This document shows positions 57,760 through 64,000 of a stretch of 64,000 nt of DNA, one piece after another (positions within the stretch are counted from its first letter, which is position 1; every line of letters starts with the position of its first letter). Both the position numbers and the translations under genes were made by a program. Origin of the DNA: CAYLWN01 sp964387625 (GTDB taxonomy: Bacteria; Patescibacteriota; Microgenomatia; UBA10105); the NCBI GenBank assembly GCA_964387625.1, contig CAYLWN010000004.1:1-64000 (forward strand), read 5' to 3'. The notes under the pieces are model-generated. The model saw nothing but the letters and a program-made list of their open reading frames with translations, did not search any database and had not been told where the DNA came from.

Positions 57760-59943
57760 ATGGCTAGACGCAGATTTATTGCTCACAGAGGCAAACGCAA
57801 ATTTAAATTAAAAAAACAAACGCTGTATTCAATTTTTTCCATGCTGCTTTTAGGTGCTGCTGGTTTGATTTTTCTGTCATGGGGAAGACAGGGTCAATTG
57901 TTAACCAAATTATATACATTACTTTATGCGCAAATTGGCTTTGGCATATATTTATTACCCTTTAATTTATTTTTTTTAGGCCTGTTAGTATTAGGGTCAA
58001 AAACATTTTTATCCAAACCTAATCTATCAATCGGTTCAATTTTGATTACTGGACCAATTATTGTTTTAGGTCAGGGTGGAGAAGTCGGCAATTTGCTGTG
58101 GAATGAAATGACGATGTTGATAACTTCCCCCGGTACTTCTTTAATAATGATTTTAGTAATGGCGATCGGATTTGTAGTGATGTTAAACACGTCTTTGGAT
58201 AAGGCAGTCAATATTGTAGCGCAAGCATTTGGCGTGATTTTACAGGTTTTCAAAGGTAGTGGAGAGTCTCAAAAGAAAGATGATAAAAAAGGCATTTTTC
58301 CCAATGCAAAAATGCCAATGCAGATAAAAGGTGGCGGACAGGATACAAGAAGACCGATGATGCCTCCTGCAGTAAATCCACAGCAGACGGGGCCGGTGAT
58401 CAAACAACCGCCAAAAATTGCCGATGCGTTAGGGAAAGAATTAGTGGTAAATCCGCCAAAAACAAACGGCAATACTATTTGGGAATATCCACCGATTAAT
58501 TTATTGGAAAATGCCTCAACTCACAAAGCAGACAGAGGGGATCTTAAAAAAAGTGCAGATATTATTGAAGCAACTTTGGATAGTTTTGGGATACAGGCAA
58601 GAGTGGCAGAGGTGAATTTAGGTCCGGCAGTTACTCAATATGCTTTGGATATTGCAAAGGGTACAAAAATTTCCAAAATTACAGCGCTTTCAAATGATTT
58701 GGCACTTGCTCTGTCAGCTCCTACTGGTCAAATAAGAATTGAAGCCCCGATTCCGGGTAGAAATTTAGTCGGTATTGAAATTCCCAACAGATCTTTGGAA
58801 TTTGTAACTTTGAAAACTATGCTGCAATCAGACAATATGAGACTGGCCAAATCCAAACTCACTGTGGCATTGGGGCTTGATGTGTCAGGTAATCCTTTGA
58901 CATCTAACATTGCCAAAATGCCCCATGTTTTGATTGCCGGTACGACAGGTTCAGGTAAATCAGTTTTAGTCAATTCCTGGATTTGTTCGCTTTTATACAG
59001 AGCCACACCTGAAGAAGTAAAAATAATTTTAATCGATCCAAAAAGAGTGGAGTTAGTTGGGTATAACGGTATTCCGCATTTATTGACGCCTGTTATTGTT
59101 GAAGTTGATAAAATATTGTCAGCATTGAAATGGGCAGTAGGAGAAATGGAACGCAGATATAAATTATTTGCTGAAATTGGCGTAAGAAATATAGATTCAT
59201 TCAATGAAGCATCCGGTTTTCAAGCTTTACCCTATATTGTGATTTTAGTTGATGAGTTGGCGGATTTGATGATGTTTGCTCCGATTGAAGTTGAAGAAGC
59301 AATTTGTAGAATAGCTCAAATGGCAAGAGCTACAGGAATTCATTTGGTAATTGCCACGCAAAGGCCGTCAGTAAATGTCATCACCGGTCTTATCAAAGCT
59401 AATATTCCTTGCCGGATCGCATTTAACGTCACATCCATGATAGATTCCCGGGTCATTATCGATATGCCCGGGGCTGAGAAATTATTAGGCCGGGGTGATA
59501 TGTTATATATTCCGCCTGAACAGGCCAAACCAACCCGCATACAAGGAACTTATGTTTCAGAAAAAGAAGTTGAAAAATTAGTCACTTTCTTAAAGCAAAA
59601 AAACGCACCTGTTGAATATACAAAAGAAGTCACAAGTATTCCGGTTTCAGCTTGGAAAAAAAGTTCAGGGGGAACCACCGGAGCTGATGGAAAAGATGCT
59701 TTGTTTGAAAATGCTGTCAGAACTGTTTGTCAGTATGATAAAGCATCAGCTTCACTTTTACAAAGAAGGTTATCAGTAGGTTATGCAAGAGCAGCGAGGA
59801 TTTTGGATCAAATGGAACAGGCTGGGATTGTTGGAGCAGGAGACGGAGCAAAACCCAGAGATGTGCTGGTTAGAAATCCAGATGAATATTTTGCGCAAAT
59901 GAATGCTCCAGCTCAAACAACGGAATCAACAAACACTTCTTAA
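57760..59943 (+). CDS. ftsK: DNA translocase FtsK/SpoIIIE
   Basis: 727 residues. Four N-terminal membrane helices (about 20-150), a short Pro/Gln linker, then the motor: alpha domain (AEVNLGPAVTQYALDIAKGT), Walker A IAGTTGSGKSVLVNSW (about 388-403) and Walker B YIVILVDELADLMMF (about 491-505), with TQRPSVNVITGLIKANIPCR. The C-terminal winged-helix gamma domain (about 640-710, LQRRLSVGYARAARILDQME) reads polar DNA motifs. It pumps chromosome DNA at the division septum. Confidence 0.96.
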   Translation: MARRRFIAHRGKRKFKLKKQTLYSIFSMLLLGAAGLIFLSWGRQGQLLTKLYTLLYAQIGFGIYLLPFNLFFLGLLVLGSKTFLSKPNLSIGSILITGPIIVLGQGGEVGNLLWNEMTMLITSPGTSLIMILVMAIGFVVMLNTSLDKAVNIVAQAFGVILQVFKGSGESQKKDDKKGIFPNAKMPMQIKGGGQDTRRPMMPPAVNPQQTGPVIKQPPKIADALGKELVVNPPKTNGNTIWEYPPINLLENASTHKADRGDLKKSADIIEATLDSFGIQARVAEVNLGPAVTQYALDIAKGTKISKITALSNDLALALSAPTGQIRIEAPIPGRNLVGIEIPNRSLEFVTLKTMLQSDNMRLAKSKLTVALGLDVSGNPLTSNIAKMPHVLIAGTTGSGKSVLVNSWICSLLYRATPEEVKIILIDPKRVELVGYNGIPHLLTPVIVEVDKILSALKWAVGEMERRYKLFAEIGVRNIDSFNEASGFQALPYIVILVDELADLMMFAPIEVEEAICRIAQMARATGIHLVIATQRPSVNVITGLIKANIPCRIAFNVTSMIDSRVIIDMPGAEKLLGRGDMLYIPPEQAKPTRIQGTYVSEKEVEKLVTFLKQKNAPVEYTKEVTSIPVSAWKKSSGGTTGADGKDALFENAVRTVCQYDKASASLLQRRLSVGYARAARILDQMEQAGIVGAGDGAKPRDVLVRNPDEYFAQMNAPAQTTESTNTS

Positions 59944-59997
59944 GTATAAAACTTTCTCAAATTAGACAAATTAGTCTAATTAGACAAGCGGAATATT

Positions 59998-60630
59998 ATG
60001 CGGACAATCGGCCAAATTTTACAGGATGAAAGGCTCAAAAGAGGATTTACTTTGGAACAGGTAGAAAAAGCCACCAAAATCCGTGCCAGACATGTTACCC
60101 ATATTGAAGCAGATGATTTCAATAAATTACCCCCATCTCCCTATATTGAGGGTTTTATCAAAAATTACAGTGAGTTTTTATCGCTCAAAAGCGCTACCAT
60201 TTTAGCCTTATTCAGACGTCAGTATGCGCAGATAAAAAAACAACAACCAAAGATTATCGAAGAGCCTTTGACAGATGAAGTTAAACTTACTCCGAATAAA
60301 GCAATTTTGGGTTTTGTAGTTTTATTAGTAATCGGATTATCAGTTTATTTTTATAAACAATTTAAAGATTTGCATGCACCACCACCTCTTTTGGTAATTA
60401 GTCCCAAAGAAGAGTTAGTTATAAAAAATCCATCAATATCTGTTTATGGAGACACTGATAGAGATGCAACTTTGACCATAAATAACGAACCGATTTTAGT
60501 TACCAGCGATGGCAAGTTTTTCAAAGATATAAATCTTGACCTAGGAAATAATACGATTGTCATTGAGGCTAAAAATCGAGGTGGAGAAACAACTACCGTT
60601 ATCCGCAAAGTTACCCGGCTTACCAATTGA
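59998..60630 (+). CDS. RodZ-like HTH membrane protein
   Basis: 210 residues. The HTH_25 domain (about 1-65: GQILQDERLKRGFTLEQVEK; SPYIEGFIKNYSEFL) is followed by one helix (about 100-118) and an outer Ig-like domain (PPLLVISPKEELVIKNPSIS ... GGETTTVIRKVTR). This is the RodZ layout used to link MreB to the wall in other bacteria; no mreB is in the window. It follows ftsK by 54 bases and may be in the same operon. Confidence 0.8.
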   Translation: MRTIGQILQDERLKRGFTLEQVEKATKIRARHVTHIEADDFNKLPPSPYIEGFIKNYSEFLSLKSATILALFRRQYAQIKKQQPKIIEEPLTDEVKLTPNKAILGFVVLLVIGLSVYFYKQFKDLHAPPPLLVISPKEELVIKNPSISVYGDTDRDATLTINNEPILVTSDGKFFKDINLDLGNNTIVIEAKNRGGETTTVIRKVTRLTN

Positions 60631-60686
60631 CGCATCAACGTATAAATGTTAAATTAAATTCAGTTCTTTAGAATTATAAAATTTGA

Positions 60687-60733
60687 AACTGCCTGCCCGC
60701 CAGATGCTGTTGCATCAGGCAACTGCAGGCGGG
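60687..60733. repeat. GC-rich palindrome before the next gene
   Basis: CTGCCTGCCCGCCAGATGCT then GTTGCATCAGGCAACTGCAG and GCGGGC. Nested inverted repeats (GCCCGCC/GGCGGGC outer, GATGC/GCATC inner). It ends three bases before the preferred start. Confidence 0.6.
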
Positions 60734-60736
60734 CCT

Positions 60737-60997
60737 ATGGATACAACACAAGTCTTACTTACTATCGTTGTAACTGTTTTAACTATTTTACTCTCTGTTA
60801 TTGGTATTCAGATTGCTTTTATCCTGGCAGAATTTAAAAAAACTGTTGAGAAAATGAATAAAATGCTGGATGATGCAGGACGCGTGACAGGCGGTATTTC
60901 CAAATCTGTAACAGGTATGTCCGGCATGTTTGAAGGAATTAAAACCGGATTAAAAGTAGTCAATTTTTTTGGGAAGAAAAAGGAAAAAGAAGATTAA
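60737..60997 (+). CDS. Small membrane-anchored protein (DUF948-like)
   Basis: 86 residues from the ATG at 60737. The frame extends upstream through the palindrome, which I discount. One N-terminal helix (VLLTIVVTVLTILLSVIGIQ) precedes an amphipathic stretch (FKKTVEKMNKMLDDAGRVTG) and a Gly/Lys end. This resembles DUF948 proteins and may partner the YtxH-like protein downstream. Confidence 0.6.
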   Translation: MDTTQVLLTIVVTVLTILLSVIGIQIAFILAEFKKTVEKMNKMLDDAGRVTGGISKSVTGMSGMFEGIKTGLKVVNFFGKKKEKED

Positions 60998-61002
60998 GAT
61001 TT

Positions 61003-61038
61003 GTCATTACGATCTGCCAATTGGTGGAATGGCAATCT
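61003..61038. repeat. R2 element, intergenic copy
   Basis: GTCATTACGATCTGCCAATT followed by GGTGGAATGGCAATCT. The inner part CTGCCAATTGGTGG is palindromic. It abuts R4 copy C. Confidence 0.6.
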
Positions 61039-61039
61039 T

Positions 61040-61164
61040 TTAATTGTTCGCAGTAAAAATTTTCTTGATCCGCAACTCGATCGGGATAAAGCTTTTTATT
61101 GTTAAATAAAGTAATCGTCCCTCCTCGAATGCGATCTTCGAAAATTTTCACATGCTCACATTAA
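61040..61164 (+). repeat. R4 structured element, copy C, directly upstream of the YtxH-like gene
   Basis: About 125 bp. Terminal arms (TTAATTGTTCGCAG and ATGCTCACATTAA) pair imperfectly. The inner stem pairs GATCCGCA with TGCGATC, where copy B has GTT/AAC. Core: TTAAATAAAGTAATCGTCCC. It ends nine bases before the next ATG. Confidence 0.7.
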
Positions 61165-61173
61165 AAATATTAT

Positions 61174-61602
61174 ATGCAAGAACAGACAAATACTCATCAT
61201 GACAATCAATTTTGGATCGGCTTATTTTTAGGCGGATTAATCGGCGCATTTTTGATTGTCTTATTAGGTACGGAAAAAGGCAAAAAATTAGCCAAAAAAC
61301 TTCAAGAAGAAGGATTGGATTTTTGGGATGACGCCCGCGAAAAAATAGAGGAAAAAGTTGGGGAATTGGAAGGCAAAGGTGAAGAATTGGTTGAAAAGGG
61401 AAAAGAATTAATTGCTGAAAGTAAAGTATTAGAGGAAAAAGTCTTGGAAAAAGCAATTGAAGTAAAGGAAACGGCCACCCAACAGGCAACCACAACTGCT
61501 TATGATACTTTATCCCATATTGAAGCTATTCAGGAGCGGGGCAGACAAGCAACTGCAGAACTCAAAAAACGCTTATTCAAAAACATCCCCCGGAAAACTT
61601 AA
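61174..61602 (+). CDS. YtxH-domain stress-type membrane protein
   Basis: 142 residues. An N-terminal membrane helix (FWIGLFLGGLIGAFLIVLLG) is followed by GTEKGKKLAKKLQEEG, the YtxH hallmark. A long charged coiled coil follows (about 50-115, rich in EEK). YtxH proteins are linked to general stress in Firmicutes; the role here is not known. R4 copy C lies in its leader and may regulate it. Confidence 0.75.
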   Translation: MQEQTNTHHDNQFWIGLFLGGLIGAFLIVLLGTEKGKKLAKKLQEEGLDFWDDAREKIEEKVGELEGKGEELVEKGKELIAESKVLEEKVLEKAIEVKETATQQATTTAYDTLSHIEAIQERGRQATAELKKRLFKNIPRKT

Positions 61603-61619
61603 TTTACTTCATTCTATAG

Positions 61620-61625
61620 TATAAT
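61620..61625 (+). promoter_or_regulatory. -10 box of the EamA gene
   Basis: TATAAT ends nine bases before the ATG, predicting a near-leaderless transcript. Confidence 0.45.
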
Positions 61626-61634
61626 CATTTCATT

Positions 61635-62504
61635 ATGTGGTTTTGGTGGGGAATAATTTCAGCTATTTTTGCATCAGTTTCTACTATTTACATCAAGCAT
61701 TCACTCAAAAGAATTAGTCCGGTTTTGATCACTTGGGCGATAATTGTATTTCCAATACCAGTACTGATTGCTTTATGTTTGCCAAATCCAATTAATAGTT
61801 TAAATTTATTATTTTGGGTGGGAGTTTGCAGTTCTGCTTTATTTTTCACTTTTGCCAAATTGTGGTCTACTCAGGCGGTTCAGGTAGGATTGTTATCAAA
61901 ACTAATGCCTTTAAGCTGTTTTGGTACATTTTTCTTATATATTTGGGGATTAATTTTTTTAGGTGAACAAATAACCATTATAAATTTTCTCGGTATGACA
62001 TGTATCATCAGTGGAGCGTATTTTTTAAATATTGAAAGTGTTCATGAAGGATTTTGGCAACCGATCACGCTTTTATTTAAAAATAAAAATACCATGCTTT
62101 ATTTATTGGCGATGTTGATAGGAAGTTTTGTATCAATTTTTGATAAAACCGCATTAAATAATGTGAGCCCCTCAAATCCAAATTTTACATATTTGATGGA
62201 AAATATCGTGACAGTCATTCCCTTTACTTTATATTTGATGAAAAAAGAATCGCAAATTTTTTCCAAAATAAAAACGCATTTTTGGACATTGTTAGCTGTG
62301 GGATTAATTTATGCATTTTCAGTTATCACACTTTTTTACGCATTTATGTCAGGCCCTGTAGTTTTATCTGTAGTTTTAAGACAAACACAGATTGCAACAG
62401 TCATGTTATTAAGTTTCTTTATATTTGCCGACAAACCTCCAAAACATACTTGGTTGGCAACGCTCATCATGTTAGCAGGAGTGGTGTTGGTGAAAGTGGG
62501 ATAA
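61635..62504 (+). CDS. EamA/DMT-family transporter
   Basis: 289 residues with ten hydrophobic helices in two EamA-type halves. The first half starts WFWWGIISAIFASVSTIYIK; the first repeat ends LGMTCIISGAYFLNIE and the second ends TLIMLAGVVLVKVG. DMT transporters move amino acids, nucleotide sugars or other metabolites; the substrate cannot be inferred. It is transcribed from its own promoter. Confidence 0.8.
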   Translation: MWFWWGIISAIFASVSTIYIKHSLKRISPVLITWAIIVFPIPVLIALCLPNPINSLNLLFWVGVCSSALFFTFAKLWSTQAVQVGLLSKLMPLSCFGTFFLYIWGLIFLGEQITIINFLGMTCIISGAYFLNIESVHEGFWQPITLLFKNKNTMLYLLAMLIGSFVSIFDKTALNNVSPSNPNFTYLMENIVTVIPFTLYLMKKESQIFSKIKTHFWTLLAVGLIYAFSVITLFYAFMSGPVVLSVVLRQTQIATVMLLSFFIFADKPPKHTWLATLIMLAGVVLVKVG

Positions 62505-62511
62505 TAGTTTT

Positions 62512-62559
62512 GTCATTGCGAGGATAGTTTACCCTGAGCTTGTCGAAGGGTGGCAATCT
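62512..62559. repeat. R2 element with nested palindrome
   Basis: GTCATTGCGAGGATAG at the left, TGGCAATCTA at the right, and CCCTGAGCTTGTCGAAGGG nested between. It lies between convergent genes. Confidence 0.6.
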
Positions 62560-62899
62560 ATTTAATTATTTTGTGTTGTTGGGGATCGAATTTAGGAACA
62601 GTTACCATGAATATTTTCATATTTCCTTCCCAGGCAAATTTTTCATTATGATTCAATAAAATCACATCCCCGATTTGAATAGTTATTTCTTTATTTGTTT
62701 GAATAATTCTTCCATTACCCTCTATTACATAAACTAATTCTTTAGATTTTTCATTCAGAGAAAATCCTGTTTCCGGATATCTACCGTTAATTTTTGCTAC
62801 AGCTCCACTGATTTCAGGATCTTTCATCAGATATTCAAAAATAGTTGTAGATTGACAAGCTGCAAATTTATTAGTTTGTGATTTTTTTACTAGATTCAT
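62558..62899 (-). CDS. Small cupin-domain protein
   Basis: 113 residues, single cupin fold. Motif-like parts are LVYVIEGNGRIIQTNKEITI (about 50-69) and IGDVILLNHNEKFAWEG. The usual His ligands of the first cupin motif are mostly missing, so metal binding is uncertain. It is three bases from the toxin gene on the same strand and may be a passenger in that operon. Confidence 0.65.
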   Translation of the reverse strand: MNLVKKSQTNKFAACQSTTIFEYLMKDPEISGAVAKINGRYPETGFSLNEKSKELVYVIEGNGRIIQTNKEITIQIGDVILLNHNEKFAWEGNMKIFMVTVPKFDPQQHKIIK

Positions 62900-62901
62900 A
62901 A

Positions 62902-63150
62902 TTATTTATAAACTCCTTGACGATGTTGGATAATTTCAATTGAAATTAATTTTCGCTTCATATTTATTGAATAAAGAATTCTATATGGCCATGCACGCAT
63001 AGAATATTCTTCTTTTAGTTTTCCGGTAAGTTTTTTTCCTAAATATGGATTGGTCAATAGAGTTTCGACTTTACGGATAATTTTTTTAGATTCTTTTTTA
63101 GGTAATTTGGTTAACTGTTTTTTGGCTTTTTGAGAAAACTCGATTTTCAT
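62902..63150 (-). CDS. RelE/ParE-family toxin
   Basis: 82 residues. Typical text: IEFSQKAKKQLTKLPKKESK (about 3-22), LTGKLKEEYSMRAWPYRILY (about 40-59) and IEIIQHRQGVYK at the end. RelE-type toxins cut mRNA on the ribosome; ParE types hit gyrase, and this sequence (with R at 52 and HRQ at the end) suits the RelE side. The start overlaps the antitoxin stop by four bases. Confidence 0.85.
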   Translation of the reverse strand: MKIEFSQKAKKQLTKLPKKESKKIIRKVETLLTNPYLGKKLTGKLKEEYSMRAWPYRILYSINMKRKLISIEIIQHRQGVYK

Positions 63151-63428
63151 TTAATTCCTAATTCTTTTTTAACTTGTTCCAAAGAATAAACACGACCGGC
63201 TTTAATGTCTTTTTTAGCCTGACGGATATCTCGCATTAACTTTTTATCAGCCAATATTTCATTAGTTTCTTCTAAAGATTCAACATCCTCAATAGGCATT
63301 AAAACTGCCGTTGGTTTACCCTCATGAGTGATAATAAACCGGCGCAAATTCTTACCAACTTGTTTCATCATGTTATATATGTTGATTCTAGCCTCACTAG
63401 TAGTTAGGGTTGTAGGTAAATTATTCAT
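63147..63428 (-). CDS. Phd/YefM-family antitoxin
   Basis: 93 residues. The N-terminal DNA-binding part shows LTTSEARINIYNMMKQVGKN and FIITHEGKPTAVLMPIEDVE, the Phd/YefM pattern. The C-terminal part (about 55-93, charged helices) should neutralise the toxin. It likely represses its own promoter through the palindrome upstream. Confidence 0.85.
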   Translation of the reverse strand: MNNLPTTLTTSEARINIYNMMKQVGKNLRRFIITHEGKPTAVLMPIEDVESLEETNEILADKKLMRDIRQAKKDIKAGRVYSLEQVKKELGIK

Positions 63429-63436
63429 ATGTACTT

Positions 63437-63465
63437 ATAGTACGTCAAAACGTACGCTATGTCAA
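63437..63465 (-). promoter_or_regulatory. Toxin-antitoxin promoter with operator palindrome
   Basis: On the minus strand TTGACA (63465-63460) and TACTAT (63442-63437) are 17 bases apart. The palindrome GTACGT-TTTG-ACGTAC (63455-63440) fills the space between the boxes and touches the -10, so a bound antitoxin would block RNA polymerase. The -35 lies close to the divergent alaS promoter. Confidence 0.75.
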
Positions 63466-63481
63466 TAAGCAGTTAAAATGT

Positions 63482-63487
63482 TATAAT
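63482..63487 (+). promoter_or_regulatory. -10 box of alaS
   Basis: TATAAT ends eight bases before the alaS ATG, suggesting leaderless translation. The region overlaps the divergent toxin-antitoxin promoter. Confidence 0.45.
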
Positions 63488-63495
63488 TTCTCCAT

Positions 63496-64000
63496 ATGAC
63501 TTCAAGTGAAATTAGGCAAAAATATATTCAATTTTTTGTGAGCCACGGACATAAGGAAATTCCATCAGCTTCTCTTGTTCCGGAAAATGATCCGACCACA
63601 CTTTTTACTTCCTCTGGTATGCAGCCATTAGTGCCATATTTATTAGGTCAACCGCATCCGTTGGGCAAAAGATTAGTCAATTCCCAAAAATCATTTAGAT
63701 CTCAAGACATTGATGAAGTCGGAGATAACCGGCATACAACTTTTTTTGAAATGTTGGGTAATTGGTCATTAGGTGACTATTTTAAAAAAGAACAACTGTC
63801 ATGGATTTGGGAATTTTTGATTAAAGAATTAAAACTTGACCCTAAAAAACTTTATGTATCTGTATTTGAAGGAAATAAATCAGTACCTAAAGATATGGAA
63901 TCAATTAATATTTGGCAGGAATTATTTTCTCAGGTTGGTATTGATGTAAAACCCACCGACGTTAAAACTATGGCGGGCAAGTTAAACGAGCGAATTTTTA
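63496..64000 (+). CDS. alaS: Alanyl-tRNA synthetase, N-terminal part (cut by window end)
   Basis: 168 residues are visible. It opens MTSSEIRQKYIQFFVSHGHK and continues with LVPENDPTTLFTSSGMQPLV, NSQKSFRSQDIDEVGDNRHT and FFEMLGNWSLGDYF, the class II motif 1 and 2 region of AlaRS. It charges tRNA-Ala. The rest lies outside the window. Confidence 0.95.
   Translation, partial: MTSSEIRQKYIQFFVSHGHKEIPSASLVPENDPTTLFTSSGMQPLVPYLLGQPHPLGKRLVNSQKSFRSQDIDEVGDNRHTTFFEMLGNWSLGDYFKKEQLSWIWEFLIKELKLDPKKLYVSVFEGNKSVPKDMESINIWQELFSQVGIDVKPTDVKTMAGKLNERIF

Noticed and set aside
1..64000. Alternative genetic code with UGA as glycine, as in some Patescibacteria
   Set aside because: Several genes end in TGA (for example 14488 and 39744) and no conserved gene needs an in-frame TGA.

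Overview
The window is AT-rich and gene-dense, uses the standard genetic code, and contains no rRNA or tRNA gene that I can see. The gene content points to a Candidate Phyla Radiation (Patescibacteria) genome, most likely the Microgenomates side. Signs of this are DUF5652 and DUF5674 proteins, tandem-domain GH130 proteins, a zinc-finger-less DnaJ, very short versions of housekeeping proteins (MetG, IF-2, RmuC, HrcA), PilN/PilO-like proteins and a four-helix-bundle (S23/bIVP) gene. The lineage is an inference; no marker was aligned. Two runs of 100 N (42226-42325 and 56246-56345) show this is a scaffold.

Layout. 1-9.4 kb: a C39-like protein, folC, an M23 peptidase, a PEGA/SH3 protein, then a minus-strand envelope-glycan cluster (UbiA-type prenyltransferase, WecA/MraY-like transferase, GT39-like and GT2 enzymes). 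9.5-18 kb: tatD, metG, rmuC, a GIY-YIG cassette, and a UvrD-like helicase-nuclease. 18-24.6 kb: two FemAB-type transferases, pcrA, tpiA and an LCP protein. 24.6-30.4 kb: minus-strand surface proteins, PilN/PilO-like proteins and rpsT. 30.5-34 kb: murJ and a GH39-like protein. 34-38.9 kb: heat-shock operon hrcA-grpE-dnaK-(four-helix-bundle gene)-dnaJ behind a CIRCE operator. 41-51 kb: information processing (nusA, infB, degenerate DHH protein, rpsO, pnp, Lon-like AAA+ protein, RNase J). 51-56.8 kb: two GH130 proteins, a class III aminotransferase, a DUF5674 protein. 57-64 kb: ftsK, RodZ-like, YtxH-like and EamA proteins, a cupin, a RelE/Phd toxin-antitoxin pair, and the start of alaS.

The most unusual signal is an unusually rich population of small palindromic repeats, in at least six families (called R1-R6 here). 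They sit between genes and also, in frame, inside coding regions. Affected genes are the UvrD-like nuclease (about six insertions), IF-2 (inside its G domain), both FemAB paralogues, TatD and PcrA. Two genes carry the identical 85-bp R3 element read in the same frame. One R1 element has its arms separated by a GIY-YIG nuclease gene that fills the space exactly. A different degenerate arm type brackets a four-helix-bundle gene wedged between dnaK and dnaJ. Empty copies of both arm types lie elsewhere in the window. Two further families, R4 (three copies) and R5 (four copies), keep their hairpins through paired base changes and look like structured RNAs or non-autonomous elements. I propose, as inference, that the nuclease-bearing and four-helix-bundle-bearing copies are full members of families whose solo copies spread through intergenic DNA and through surface loops of proteins.
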